Source of the DNA: Palleronia pelagia
Lineage (GTDB): Bacteria; Pseudomonadota; Alphaproteobacteria; Rhodobacterales; Rhodobacteraceae
Direction: 5' to 3'
NCBI RefSeq assembly: GCF_900110115.1
Contig: NZ_FOCM01000002.1
Span: 310,001-374,000, forward strand
Length of the DNA: 64,000 nt
Shown piece after piece: positions 16,559 to 24,039 of the stretch (its first letter is position 1; every line of letters starts with the position of its first letter). A program made the position numbers and the translations under genes. The notes under the pieces were generated by a model. The model did no database searches, was not told where the DNA came from, and worked only from the letters and a program-made list of their open reading frames with translations.

Positions 16559-16767
16559 GGCCGTGATCCTGCCTTTGAAAGTTCGAAGTGCGATGAGAAT
16601 ACTCATGTGGCTGCTTATTATTCTTGTCAATCGTGATTCTGGCGGATCAGTTCCATTTCCCGGAATCGCCCGTCTCCGCAGGCAAGTGGACTGCACGACA
16701 CCCGTTGACCTTTCCCTGCGCCAACCGCTTATTATATCAAGCGAGTGCTTGAACAAGGGGTGTGGCA
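16559..16767. promoter_or_regulatory. Divergent promoter/operator region between gabTD and the PuuR-like operon
   Basis: Rightward, TTGACC at 16705-16710 and TATTAT at 16730-16735 (19-base spacing) are a plausible promoter. Immediately downstream, TCAAGC at 16737-16742 and GCTTGA at 16747-16752 form a 6-bp dyad with a 4-base centre, placed where a bound repressor would block transcription. Leftward, a perfect TTGACA (complement at 16625-16630) lies about 70 bases upstream of the gabT start, though no convincing -10 accompanies it. An XRE/cupin repressor is encoded directly downstream, which makes the dyad its obvious candidate site. Confidence 0.55.
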
Positions 16768-17337
16768 GTGGATATCGGCAGGCGGCTCAGGGCGGTGCGC
16801 GAAGAGAAAAGACTGTCGCAACGCGACCTTGCGGCCCGCGCGGGCCTGACCGGCGGCGCCATTTCGCTGATCGAGCAGAACAAGACATCCCCATCGGTGG
16901 CGTCGCTGAAATCGCTGCTGGACGCCCTGCCCCTGACCATGTCCGAGTTCTTCGCCGAGTGCGAAGCCGAGGGCGAGGCACGCTATTTCTACGCCGCCAG
17001 CGAATTCACCGAGCTGTCGCCGCAAGAAGCCGGATTCGGCGACGCCGCCGCCCGGGTGTCGCTGCGCCAGATCGGGCGCGCGGCCGAGCATTCCCTGCAG
17101 ATGCTGCACGAACGCTATCCGCCCGGCGCCGACACCGGTCCCGACATGCTGAGCCACGAGGGCGAAGAATCGGGCGTGGTGATCTCGGGCATCATCGAGG
17201 TGACGGTGGACGACCAGGTGCGGGTGCTGAACCCCGGCGACGGGTACCTGTTCGACAGCCGCCTGCCCCACCGCTTCCGCAATATCGGGCACGAGCCCTG
17301 CATCATCGTCAGCGCCTGCACGCCGCCGACCTTCTAG
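16768..17337 (+). CDS. XRE-family regulator with C-terminal cupin domain (PuuR-like)
   Basis: About 189 residues. Residues 1-60 are an XRE helix-turn-helix (IGRRLRAVREEKRLSQRDLA, then AISLIEQNKTSPSVASLK). Residues ~105-185 form a cupin barrel (GEESGVVISGIIEVTVDD, NPGDGYLFDSRLPHRFRN). This is the architecture of PuuR, the repressor of putrescine use. The GTG at 16768 is favoured because AAGGGG (16755-16760) sits 7 bases before it; the GTG at 16762 is too close to that site. It lies between gabTD and the decarboxylase/ATP-grasp operon, so it probably controls both, sensing a polyamine or omega-amino acid. Confidence 0.87.
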   Translation: MDIGRRLRAVREEKRLSQRDLAARAGLTGGAISLIEQNKTSPSVASLKSLLDALPLTMSEFFAECEAEGEARYFYAASEFTELSPQEAGFGDAAARVSLRQIGRAAEHSLQMLHERYPPGADTGPDMLSHEGEESGVVISGIIEVTVDDQVRVLNPGDGYLFDSRLPHRFRNIGHEPCIIVSACTPPTF

Positions 17338-17413
17338 ACCCACCAACTCACGGAGGTGTTGTAAAAGCGACCCGAGCTTGAAAAGCTACCTGCAACTCGT
17401 CGCGCCAGGGCGT

Positions 17414-17527
17414 ATGACCGCCCATCGCGACCAGGGACCGGTCCCCGACCTGTCCGACACCAAGAATTCCGATCCCGCCGCACCGAATGCGCCGCGGGAC
17501 GTTCCAGGAGGCAAACGCCTGACATGA
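17414..17527 (+). CDS. Possible leader peptide or small ORF upstream of the nitrilase-family gene
   Basis: The 186-base gap before the amidase gene holds a short frame. It reads 37 codons from an ATG at 17414 (49 from a TTG at 17378), ending in a TGA that overlaps the next ATG by four bases, the same coupling used elsewhere in this window. The peptide (PVPDLSDTKNSDPAAPNAPR near the middle) matches nothing I recognise and no strong ribosome site precedes it. It may be a chance frame in an untranslated leader. AGGAGG at 17506-17511 probably serves the amidase gene. Confidence 0.2.
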   Translation: MTAHRDQGPVPDLSDTKNSDPAAPNAPRDVPGGKRLT

Positions 17528-18489
17528 AACCATTCGCCATTGCCGGCGTGCAGATGCACGTCTCGGCCCTTCATTCCAACGTCGAAGACATGCGCCACCG
17601 GATCGAGATCCTGATGGCGCGGTTCCCGTGGACCCAGATGGTCCTGTTCTCGGAACTGGCGCCGTTCGGCCCGCTCGACCAGTATGCCCAGCCATTCCCG
17701 AACGACACCATCGCCCAGTTCCAGGAAGACGCCCGCCGCTTCGGCATCTGGCTGATCCCGGGGTCGATGTTCGAAAAGCGGGCGGATGGCTCGATCTACA
17801 ACACCTCGGTGGTCATCAATCCCGAAGGCGAGATCGTATCGAAATACTCCAAGATGTTCCCGTTCAAGCCCTACGAGGCCGGGATCAGCTCGGGCACCGA
17901 TTTCTGCGTCTTCGACGTGCCCGACGTGGGCCGGTTCGGCCTGTCGATCTGCTATGACATCTGGTTCCCCGAGACCACGCGCCAGCTGACCAGCCAGGGG
18001 GTCGAGGTGCTGCTGCACCCGGTCCTGACCGGCACCACGGACCGCGAGGCCGAGATTTCCATCGCCAAGGCCACGGCGGCGCAGTTCCAGTGCTACGTCA
18101 TCGACGTGAATGGACTGGGCGCGGGCGGCGTGGGCCGGTCGCTGGTGGTCGATCCCGCGGCCACGGTGCTGCACCAGTCCGCCGGGCAGGAAGACATGTT
18201 CCCCATCGAGGTGGATCTCGACATGGTCCGCCGCCAGCGCGAGACCGGCCTCAAGGGGCTGGGCCAGGTTCTGAAATCCTTCCGCGACCGGGCCGCCGAC
18301 TTTTCCGTCTACGACCGCACCAGCGGCACGGATGCCTATCTTTCGACCCTCGGCCCGCTCGAGACGCCGGGACAGGGATCGCGCGCCGGGGTTGACATGG
18401 CAGACCCGCGCACCGCGCTATCTGATGGAAAACAAGTGCAGTTCAGCCAATGGAGCGGCGCGAACTTCAAGGGCACGGGCACCGGCTAA
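17524..18489 (+). CDS. Carbon-nitrogen hydrolase (nitrilase superfamily amidase)
   Basis: 321 residues. The catalytic triad is visible as Glu44 (LFSELAPFG), Lys110 (YSKMFPFKPYEAG) and Cys143 (LSICYDIWFPE), the standard Glu-Lys-Cys of amidases and N-carbamoylputrescine hydrolases. Residues beyond ~270 form a polar C-terminal tail. The superfamily hydrolyses amides, nitriles or carbamoyl-amines in the cytoplasm. In this cluster an amide of a diamine or of an omega-amino acid is the natural guess. It is the first enzyme gene after the PuuR-like regulator and stands 57 bases before the decarboxylase gene. Confidence 0.9.
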   Translation: MKPFAIAGVQMHVSALHSNVEDMRHRIEILMARFPWTQMVLFSELAPFGPLDQYAQPFPNDTIAQFQEDARRFGIWLIPGSMFEKRADGSIYNTSVVINPEGEIVSKYSKMFPFKPYEAGISSGTDFCVFDVPDVGRFGLSICYDIWFPETTRQLTSQGVEVLLHPVLTGTTDREAEISIAKATAAQFQCYVIDVNGLGAGGVGRSLVVDPAATVLHQSAGQEDMFPIEVDLDMVRRQRETGLKGLGQVLKSFRDRAADFSVYDRTSGTDAYLSTLGPLETPGQGSRAGVDMADPRTALSDGKQVQFSQWSGANFKGTGTG

Positions 18490-18546
18490 CGCCCGGGCCC
18501 CAATAATATGACGCGCCGAAGTGTGGCGCACCAAGGGAGAGCCAGC

Positions 18547-21303
18547 ATGAATGAGCAACCAAGGGACGTCACACTTCCGTCGATCAGCGACTATTACAGC
18601 TTCACGCAACTCAGGGCCGACCGGTGGAGCGCCCTGCGCGAGGTGGCCGAGTCGATGTCGGCCGACGGCATAGAGGGGCGGCGCGGCGACCGGCTGATCG
18701 CACGTGCGGAAGAGCTGTTCGACAGCCTTGCGCCGATCGAGATCTACTGGGCCTTCCCGGGCCGGATCGCCTTCGAGCATCTGCGCAAGATGCTGGACCA
18801 GCGCAATATCCCGGAGCTGTCGACGTCGCTGCGGCGGGTGGCGCGGGCGCTGACCTCGGGCGCGTTCCGGCGCCGCAGTATCCCGCTGGTGGGCGGAGAT
18901 ACGGATCTCGACGATTTCGAGGACGAGGCCACCCTGCCCCCCGAGGCTCGCGCACTGGGACGACCCTATTTCGAGGTTCTGGTCGTCGATCAGCTGACCG
19001 AGCACCAGGAGCGGTTCCTGCGCAACAATCTGCAGCGCGCGCGGCGGAGCGAGGACCAGTTCATCTATGAACCGGTCTTCGTGCCCAGCCTCGAAGACGC
19101 GCTGATCGGGATCCTGTTCAACCACAACGTCCAGGCGGTCATCGTCCGGCCCGGGTTGGTTCTGAAATCCAAGAACAACCTGCCGATGATCAAGGAATAC
19201 CTGAAGCGTCTGAGCGACAACACCGACGTGGACGGGCTGCAGCCCAATGAATACGGCCCCGAGGCCTGCCGCCTAATCGCCAGGGTCCGCCCCGAGTTGG
19301 ACGCCTATCTGATCACCGACCGCTCGGCCGAGGATATCGCCGGGCTGGACCTGGGCCGCTGCCGCCGGGTGTTCTACAACCAGGAGGACTTCCTTGAACT
19401 GCATCTGAACGTGCTGCGCGGCGTGAACCGGCGTTACAAGACGCCGTTCTTCACCGCGCTGAAGGAATATTCCAAGCAGCCCACCGGCGTGTTCCACGCC
19501 ATGCCCATCAGCCGCGGCAAATCGATCAGCCGGTCGCACTGGATTCAGGACATGGGCGATTTCTACGGGCCGAACATCTTCCTGGCCGAGACGTCCGCGA
19601 CCTCGGGCGGGCTCGACTCGCTTCTGGAGCCACGCGGGCCGATCAAGGAGGCACAGGAACTCGCAGCCCGCGCCTTCGGGGCCAAGCAGACGTTCTTCGG
19701 CACCAACGGCACGTCGACATCCAACAAGATCGTGGTTCAGGCGCTGGTCCGGCCGGGCGACATCGTGCTGGTCGACCGCGACTGCCACAAGTCGCACCAT
19801 TACGGCATGGTGCTGGCCGGTGCGCACGTGGCCTACATGGACAGCTATCCGCTGCATGAATACTCGATGTACGGCGCGGTGCCGATCTCCGAGATCAAGC
19901 ACACGCTGCTGAAGATGAAGGCGGCGGGCAAGCTCGACAAAGTTCGGATGGTGCTTCTGACGAGCTCGACCTTCGACGGGCTGGTCTACAACGTTCGCCG
20001 CGTGATGGAAGAATGCCTCGCCATCAAGAAGGACCTGGTTTTTCTGTGGGACGAGGCTTGGTTTGCTTTCGCCCGCTTCGGCCCCACTTACCGCCAGCGC
20101 ACCGCCATGGGTGTGGCCAACGACCTGCGCGAGACGCTGCGCACCGAGGAATGTGCGCGCGCCTGGAACGAACAGCAGGAGGCGCTCGAAGGCGCAGACG
20201 ATGAAACTCTGATCAATACGCGGCTGGTGCCGCCGCCCGACGCACGCGTGCGGGTCTACGCCACCCAGTCGACCCACAAGACGCTGACCTCGCTGCGGCA
20301 AGGATCGATGATCCATGTGAATGACATGGACTTCAAAGGCGAAGTCGAACAGGCCTTCCACGAAGCCTACATGACGCACACCTCGACCTCGCCCAACTAC
20401 CAGATCATCGCGTCGCTGGACGTGGGCCGCCGCCAGGTCGAGCTGGAAGGGTTCGAATTCGTGCAGCGGCAGGTGGAATCCGCCATGGCGATCCGCCGCG
20501 CGGTGATGACCCACCCGGTGCTGAAGAAATACTTCCGGGTCCTGACGCCCAAGGACATGATCCCAGAGCAATACCGCGAAAGCGGGGTCACGGCCTATTA
20601 CGACGCGCACGAGGGCTGGTCGGACAAGCAGGAGATCTGGGCCACGGACGAATTCGTCCTCGATCCCACCCGCGTGACCCTGGCCGTCGGTGGGACGGGC
20701 TGGGACGGCGACACCTTCAAGACCAAGGTGCTGATGGATCGCTACGGCATCCAGATCAACAAGACCTCGCGCAACTCGGTCCTGTTCATGACCAATATCG
20801 GGACCACCCGAAGCTCGGTCGCCTACCTGATCGAGGTGCTGGTCGAGATCGCCAACGGGCTCGACGACCTGCTGGACGACGCCTCACTGATGGAGCGGCG
20901 CAGCTTCGACAACCGGGTGAAGGCCCTGATCGAGGACGTGCCGCCCCTGCCCGACTTCTCACGCTTCCACGAGGCGTTCCGCTCGGGCCGCGACACGCCC
21001 GAGGGCGACATCCGCGAGGCGTTCTTCCTCGCCTACGACGAGACCAACTGCGACTATCTCAGCCTGGACGACAACCTGATGACCCGGCTGGTGGATGGCG
21101 AGGAACTGGTCTCGGCCAGCTTCATCATCCCCTACCCGCCCGGATTTCCGATCCTGGTGCCGGGGCAGGTCATCAGCCACGAGATCCTGGCGTTCATGCG
21201 CGCGCTCGACGTGAGCGAGATCCACGGATACCGCCCCGACCTGGGCCTGCGCGTGTTCACGCCCGAGGCACTGAACAAGCTGGTCCACAAGAAGAAGACC
21301 TGA
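18547..21303 (+). CDS. Orn/Lys/Arg-type PLP decarboxylase with enlarged N-terminal region
   Basis: 918 residues, against ~710-755 for the inducible Lys/Orn/Arg decarboxylases. The PLP core begins near residue 297 (YKTPFFTALKEYSKQ). It contains FGTNGTSTSNKIV, the pyridine-stacking region DRDCHKSHHYG (His417/His418), Asp502 in WDEAWFAFARFGP and the Schiff-base Lys578 in TQSTHKTLTSLRQGSM. Residues ~135-215 resemble the receiver-like wing domain; the first ~130 residues are unassigned. The start at 18547 is set by GGGAG; an earlier in-frame ATG at 18508 lacks one. It should decarboxylate a basic amino acid to a diamine or agmatine, but acid-resistance-type arginine or lysine use cannot be separated from ornithine by eye. 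Confidence 0.88.
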   Translation: MNEQPRDVTLPSISDYYSFTQLRADRWSALREVAESMSADGIEGRRGDRLIARAEELFDSLAPIEIYWAFPGRIAFEHLRKMLDQRNIPELSTSLRRVARALTSGAFRRRSIPLVGGDTDLDDFEDEATLPPEARALGRPYFEVLVVDQLTEHQERFLRNNLQRARRSEDQFIYEPVFVPSLEDALIGILFNHNVQAVIVRPGLVLKSKNNLPMIKEYLKRLSDNTDVDGLQPNEYGPEACRLIARVRPELDAYLITDRSAEDIAGLDLGRCRRVFYNQEDFLELHLNVLRGVNRRYKTPFFTALKEYSKQPTGVFHAMPISRGKSISRSHWIQDMGDFYGPNIFLAETSATSGGLDSLLEPRGPIKEAQELAARAFGAKQTFFGTNGTSTSNKIVVQALVRPGDIVLVDRDCHKSHHYGMVLAGAHVAYMDSYPLHEYSMYGAVPISEIKHTLLKMKAAGKLDKVRMVLLTSSTFDGLVYNVRRVMEECLAIKKDLVFLWDEAWFAFARFGPTYRQRTAMGVANDLRETLRTEECARAWNEQQEALEGADDETLINTRLVPPPDARVRVYATQSTHKTLTSLRQGSMIHVNDMDFKGEVEQAFHEAYMTHTSTSPNYQIIASLDVGRRQVELEGFEFVQRQVESAMAIRRAVMTHPVLKKYFRVLTPKDMIPEQYRESGVTAYYDAHEGWSDKQEIWATDEFVLDPTRVTLAVGGTGWDGDTFKTKVLMDRYGIQINKTSRNSVLFMTNIGTTRSSVAYLIEVLVEIANGLDDLLDDASLMERRSFDNRVKALIEDVPPLPDFSRFHEAFRSGRDTPEGDIREAFFLAYDETNCDYLSLDDNLMTRLVDGEELVSASFIIPYPPGFPILVPGQVISHEILAFMRALDVSEIHGYRPDLGLRVFTPEALNKLVHKKKT

Positions 21304-21347
21304 AAGCAGACCGAAATAACAAAAAACAGACGACAGAGGAGACATTG

Positions 21348-22799
21348 ATGCCCAAGAAGACCCTGAGAAATATCTCGGAGATTCGGCGCTTCTTCCACAC
21401 CAACAAGGATCCGATCTATTTCGTCTCGGCCACCAACTTCAACCTGCTCGGGCTGGACGAGTGGGTGAAGAATTTCAAGTTCATCTGTTACATGGACTGC
21501 TTCGACGGCAAGCACCCGAACGTGCTGTGCCCCAGCGAAATCCCGCATGACGAGTTCCAGTCGATCGAGGACATCAACAACTATCTTCTGCAGCACAAGG
21601 AAGTTGTCGACTACGTCAAGGCACGCGGCGGCAAGCCGAAATTCGTGTTCCTGATGTTCGACGAGACGACCGAGCGGCTGGTCAAGGAACTGGGCGGCGA
21701 AGTCTGGTTCCCCAAGGCGAAGCTGCGCCAATCCATGGACAACAAGATCGAGACCGTGCGCGTGGGCAACAAGGCCGGCGTGCCGTCGGTGCCCAACACG
21801 CTGGCCGAGGTGAAGTCCTACGACGAGCTGAAGAAGATCTGCGCCGAGCATGACCTGGGCGACGACCTGGTTCTGCAATCGGCCTTCGGCGACAGCGGTC
21901 ACACCACCTTCTTCATCAACTCGGAAGAGGACTGGCGCAAGCACGAGCACGAGATCGTCGACGAGGGCGAGATCAAGATCATGAAGCGCATCGACTGCCG
22001 CGGCTCGGCCATCGAGGCCTGCGCCACGTCCGAGGGCACGATCGTCGGCCCGCTGATGACCGAGCTCGTGGGCTTCAAGGAGCTGACGCCCTATCGCGGC
22101 GGCTGGTGCGGGAACGAGATCTTCTCGACCGCCTTCGCGCCGAAGGCGCGGCAGAAGGCGCGCGAGCTGACCTTCCAGTTCGGCGAACAGCTGCGCAAGG
22201 AAGGCTATCGCGGCTACTTCGAGCTCGACTTCCTGATCGACAAGAAGACCGGCGACATTTGGCTGGGCGAGCTGAACCCGCGCATCACCGGCGCGTCGTC
22301 GATGACCAACCACGCGGCCTTCGCCCACGCGGACGCGCCGCTGTTCCTGTTCCACCTGCTGGAGTTTTCCAAGAAGCCCTTCAAGCTGGACGTGGAAGAG
22401 CTGAACGCCCGCTGGGCCGACCCGGACATGATCGACTCGTGGTCGCAGATGGTCATCAAGCACACCGAGGACAACGTCGACATCATCACCCACGCGCCGC
22501 CCACCGGCATCTACAAGATGCACGAGGACGGCACGATCGCCTTCGACCGCTTCGACTATCACCGTCGCGCCGTCGAGGGCGAGGACGAGGCGTTCTTCCT
22601 GCGCATCTCGGCCCCCGGCGACTATCGCTACGAAGGGGCGGACCTGGGCATCCTCGTGACGCGCGGTCGGTCTATGACCAAGAACTTCCAGCTGACGGAC
22701 AAGTCCCGCGCCTGGATCGACGGCATCAAGAAGGCCTACTCGGCCCGACCGCTGCCCTCGGCCGCCGCTACGGAAAGCCCCGCCTTCAAGATCATGTAA
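21348..22799 (+). CDS. ATP-grasp ligase (often labelled biotin carboxylase-like)
   Basis: 483 residues. The fold runs from a pre-ATP-grasp domain (PIYFVSATNFNLLGLDEWVK) through KLRQSMDNKIETVRVGNKAG at the start of the ATP-grasp. LVLQSAFGDSGHTTFF is the flexible nucleotide loop, EIKIMKRIDCRGSAIEACAT follows, and the Mg-binding LGELNPRITGASS carries Glu308 and Asn310. There is no biotin-carrier or carboxyltransferase domain and no partner gene for one, so a carboxylate-amine ligase is more likely than a carboxylase. The start at 21348 follows AGAGGAGA at ideal spacing. It sits between the decarboxylase and the C45 hydrolase with gaps of 44 and 8 bases, so it is almost certainly co-expressed. 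Confidence 0.85.
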   Translation: MPKKTLRNISEIRRFFHTNKDPIYFVSATNFNLLGLDEWVKNFKFICYMDCFDGKHPNVLCPSEIPHDEFQSIEDINNYLLQHKEVVDYVKARGGKPKFVFLMFDETTERLVKELGGEVWFPKAKLRQSMDNKIETVRVGNKAGVPSVPNTLAEVKSYDELKKICAEHDLGDDLVLQSAFGDSGHTTFFINSEEDWRKHEHEIVDEGEIKIMKRIDCRGSAIEACATSEGTIVGPLMTELVGFKELTPYRGGWCGNEIFSTAFAPKARQKARELTFQFGEQLRKEGYRGYFELDFLIDKKTGDIWLGELNPRITGASSMTNHAAFAHADAPLFLFHLLEFSKKPFKLDVEELNARWADPDMIDSWSQMVIKHTEDNVDIITHAPPTGIYKMHEDGTIAFDRFDYHRRAVEGEDEAFFLRISAPGDYRYEGADLGILVTRGRSMTKNFQLTDKSRAWIDGIKKAYSARPLPSAAATESPAFKIM

Positions 22800-22807
22800 G
22801 GGGCCTC

Positions 22808-23782
22808 ATGAGCCTGACGTTCCGAGCCGTCTCGGAGGATCAGCCCGGCCCGAAATGGGCCGGGCTTTTCGCCGAATACTGGCCTGCCTACCACGCGTGG
22901 TGGCGGCGCGAGGGTCTTCGCGGCCGGCCCACCTATCTCGAGTCGCGCCGGCAGATTCGCACCCACATGCCCGAGATCGCCGATCTCTACGACACGCTGT
23001 GCGAACTGGCGGGCGGCAGCGACGCGCAGGCGCGGTTTCTCAGCTTCTACACGCCGCCCGCGTATCTGTCGGGATGCAGCCAGGCGATCTGGCCCGGCGA
23101 GACGCCCCTGCTGGTGCGCAACTACGACTATTCGCAGAAAGCCTTCGATGCCGTGGTGATGAAGACCCGGTGGCAGGGCCGGGGCGTCATCGGCACCACC
23201 GACGGGCTGTTCGGGCTTGTCGACGGGGTGAACGACGCGGGTCTCGCCGTGTCGCTGACCTTCGGCGGGCGGCGCGAGGTCGGCCAGGGCTTCGGCGTGC
23301 CACTGATCCTGCGCTATATCCTGCAGACCTGCGCCACCGCGGACGAGGCCGGCGCCGTTCTGAAACGAGTGCCCTCGCATATGAGCTACAACGTCACGGT
23401 GCTGGACCGTCAGCGCAATTACCTGACGGCCTATCTCACGCCCGACCGGCCCACCCAGATCACCCACGCCGCCGTTGCGACGAACCACCAGGAACGGGTG
23501 GAATGGTCGAGCCACGCGCGCTTTACCGCGACGGTCGAGCGCGAGCGATTCCTTCTGCATCGCCTGACCCTGCATCCCGAAACGCAGGACAAGTTCGTGG
23601 GCGCCTTCCTGAAGCCGCCCCTCTACTCAACCGCGTTCTCGCACGGGTTCGGCACGCTGTTCACCGCCGCCTACCGCCCCGCGGACGGCGCCGTGGACAT
23701 CCACTGGCCCGGGCTGGATTGGCCGAAAAGCTTCGATCATTTCCCCGAAGACAGCGTGCGGGTGGATTTTCCGGCGGCCTGA
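22808..23782 (+). CDS. C45-type Ntn-hydrolase (acyltransferase/amide hydrolase)
   Basis: 324 residues. The motif SGCSQAIWPGETPLLVRNYD at ~88-107 matches the start of mature C45/linear-amide hydrolases (isopenicillin-N acyltransferase type). Cys90 would become the N-terminal nucleophile after self-cleavage, followed by the conserved N-Y-D. FGLVDGVNDAGLAVSLTFGG and the THAAVATNHQ region are further family features. No signal peptide is seen, so it acts in the cytoplasm. The start follows AAGGGG by a few bases and lies 8 bases after the ATP-grasp stop. It probably hydrolyses or transfers the amide made by its neighbour; the direction is unknown. Confidence 0.85.
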   Translation: MSLTFRAVSEDQPGPKWAGLFAEYWPAYHAWWRREGLRGRPTYLESRRQIRTHMPEIADLYDTLCELAGGSDAQARFLSFYTPPAYLSGCSQAIWPGETPLLVRNYDYSQKAFDAVVMKTRWQGRGVIGTTDGLFGLVDGVNDAGLAVSLTFGGRREVGQGFGVPLILRYILQTCATADEAGAVLKRVPSHMSYNVTVLDRQRNYLTAYLTPDRPTQITHAAVATNHQERVEWSSHARFTATVERERFLLHRLTLHPETQDKFVGAFLKPPLYSTAFSHGFGTLFTAAYRPADGAVDIHWPGLDWPKSFDHFPEDSVRVDFPAA

Positions 23783-24039
23783 CGTGTCAGGGATTTCGCC
23801 GGGCCAAGGACTTCGCGGACGAAGGTCGTGACCTGCCACTCATCTCTGCGCACTGCGTTCGTGGCGAAACGCATAGCTTTTTGGGTGTCGTCCAAATCTC
23901 GCATCCGAATCTGCTGCGCGACCGACCGGACGCTTCCGCCGTCGCGGACAATTCCCAAGCCGCATATTTCGGCCACATCGCCATAGGTCCCGCGCCATCC
24001 GGGTGTGAAAAAGCCCGGAGCATCCTATCTGGAATGCTC

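Noticed and set aside
21348-22799. Reading the ATP-grasp protein as a true biotin carboxylase
   Set aside because: No biotin carrier or carboxyltransferase gene is nearby and the neighbours are amine and amide enzymes; the carboxylase label would reflect only the shared ATP-grasp fold.
23737-23976. Minus-strand frame spanning the end of the C45 gene and the gap beyond
   Set aside because: Half of it is antisense to the hydrolase gene and no family is recognisable; composition alone is not enough.
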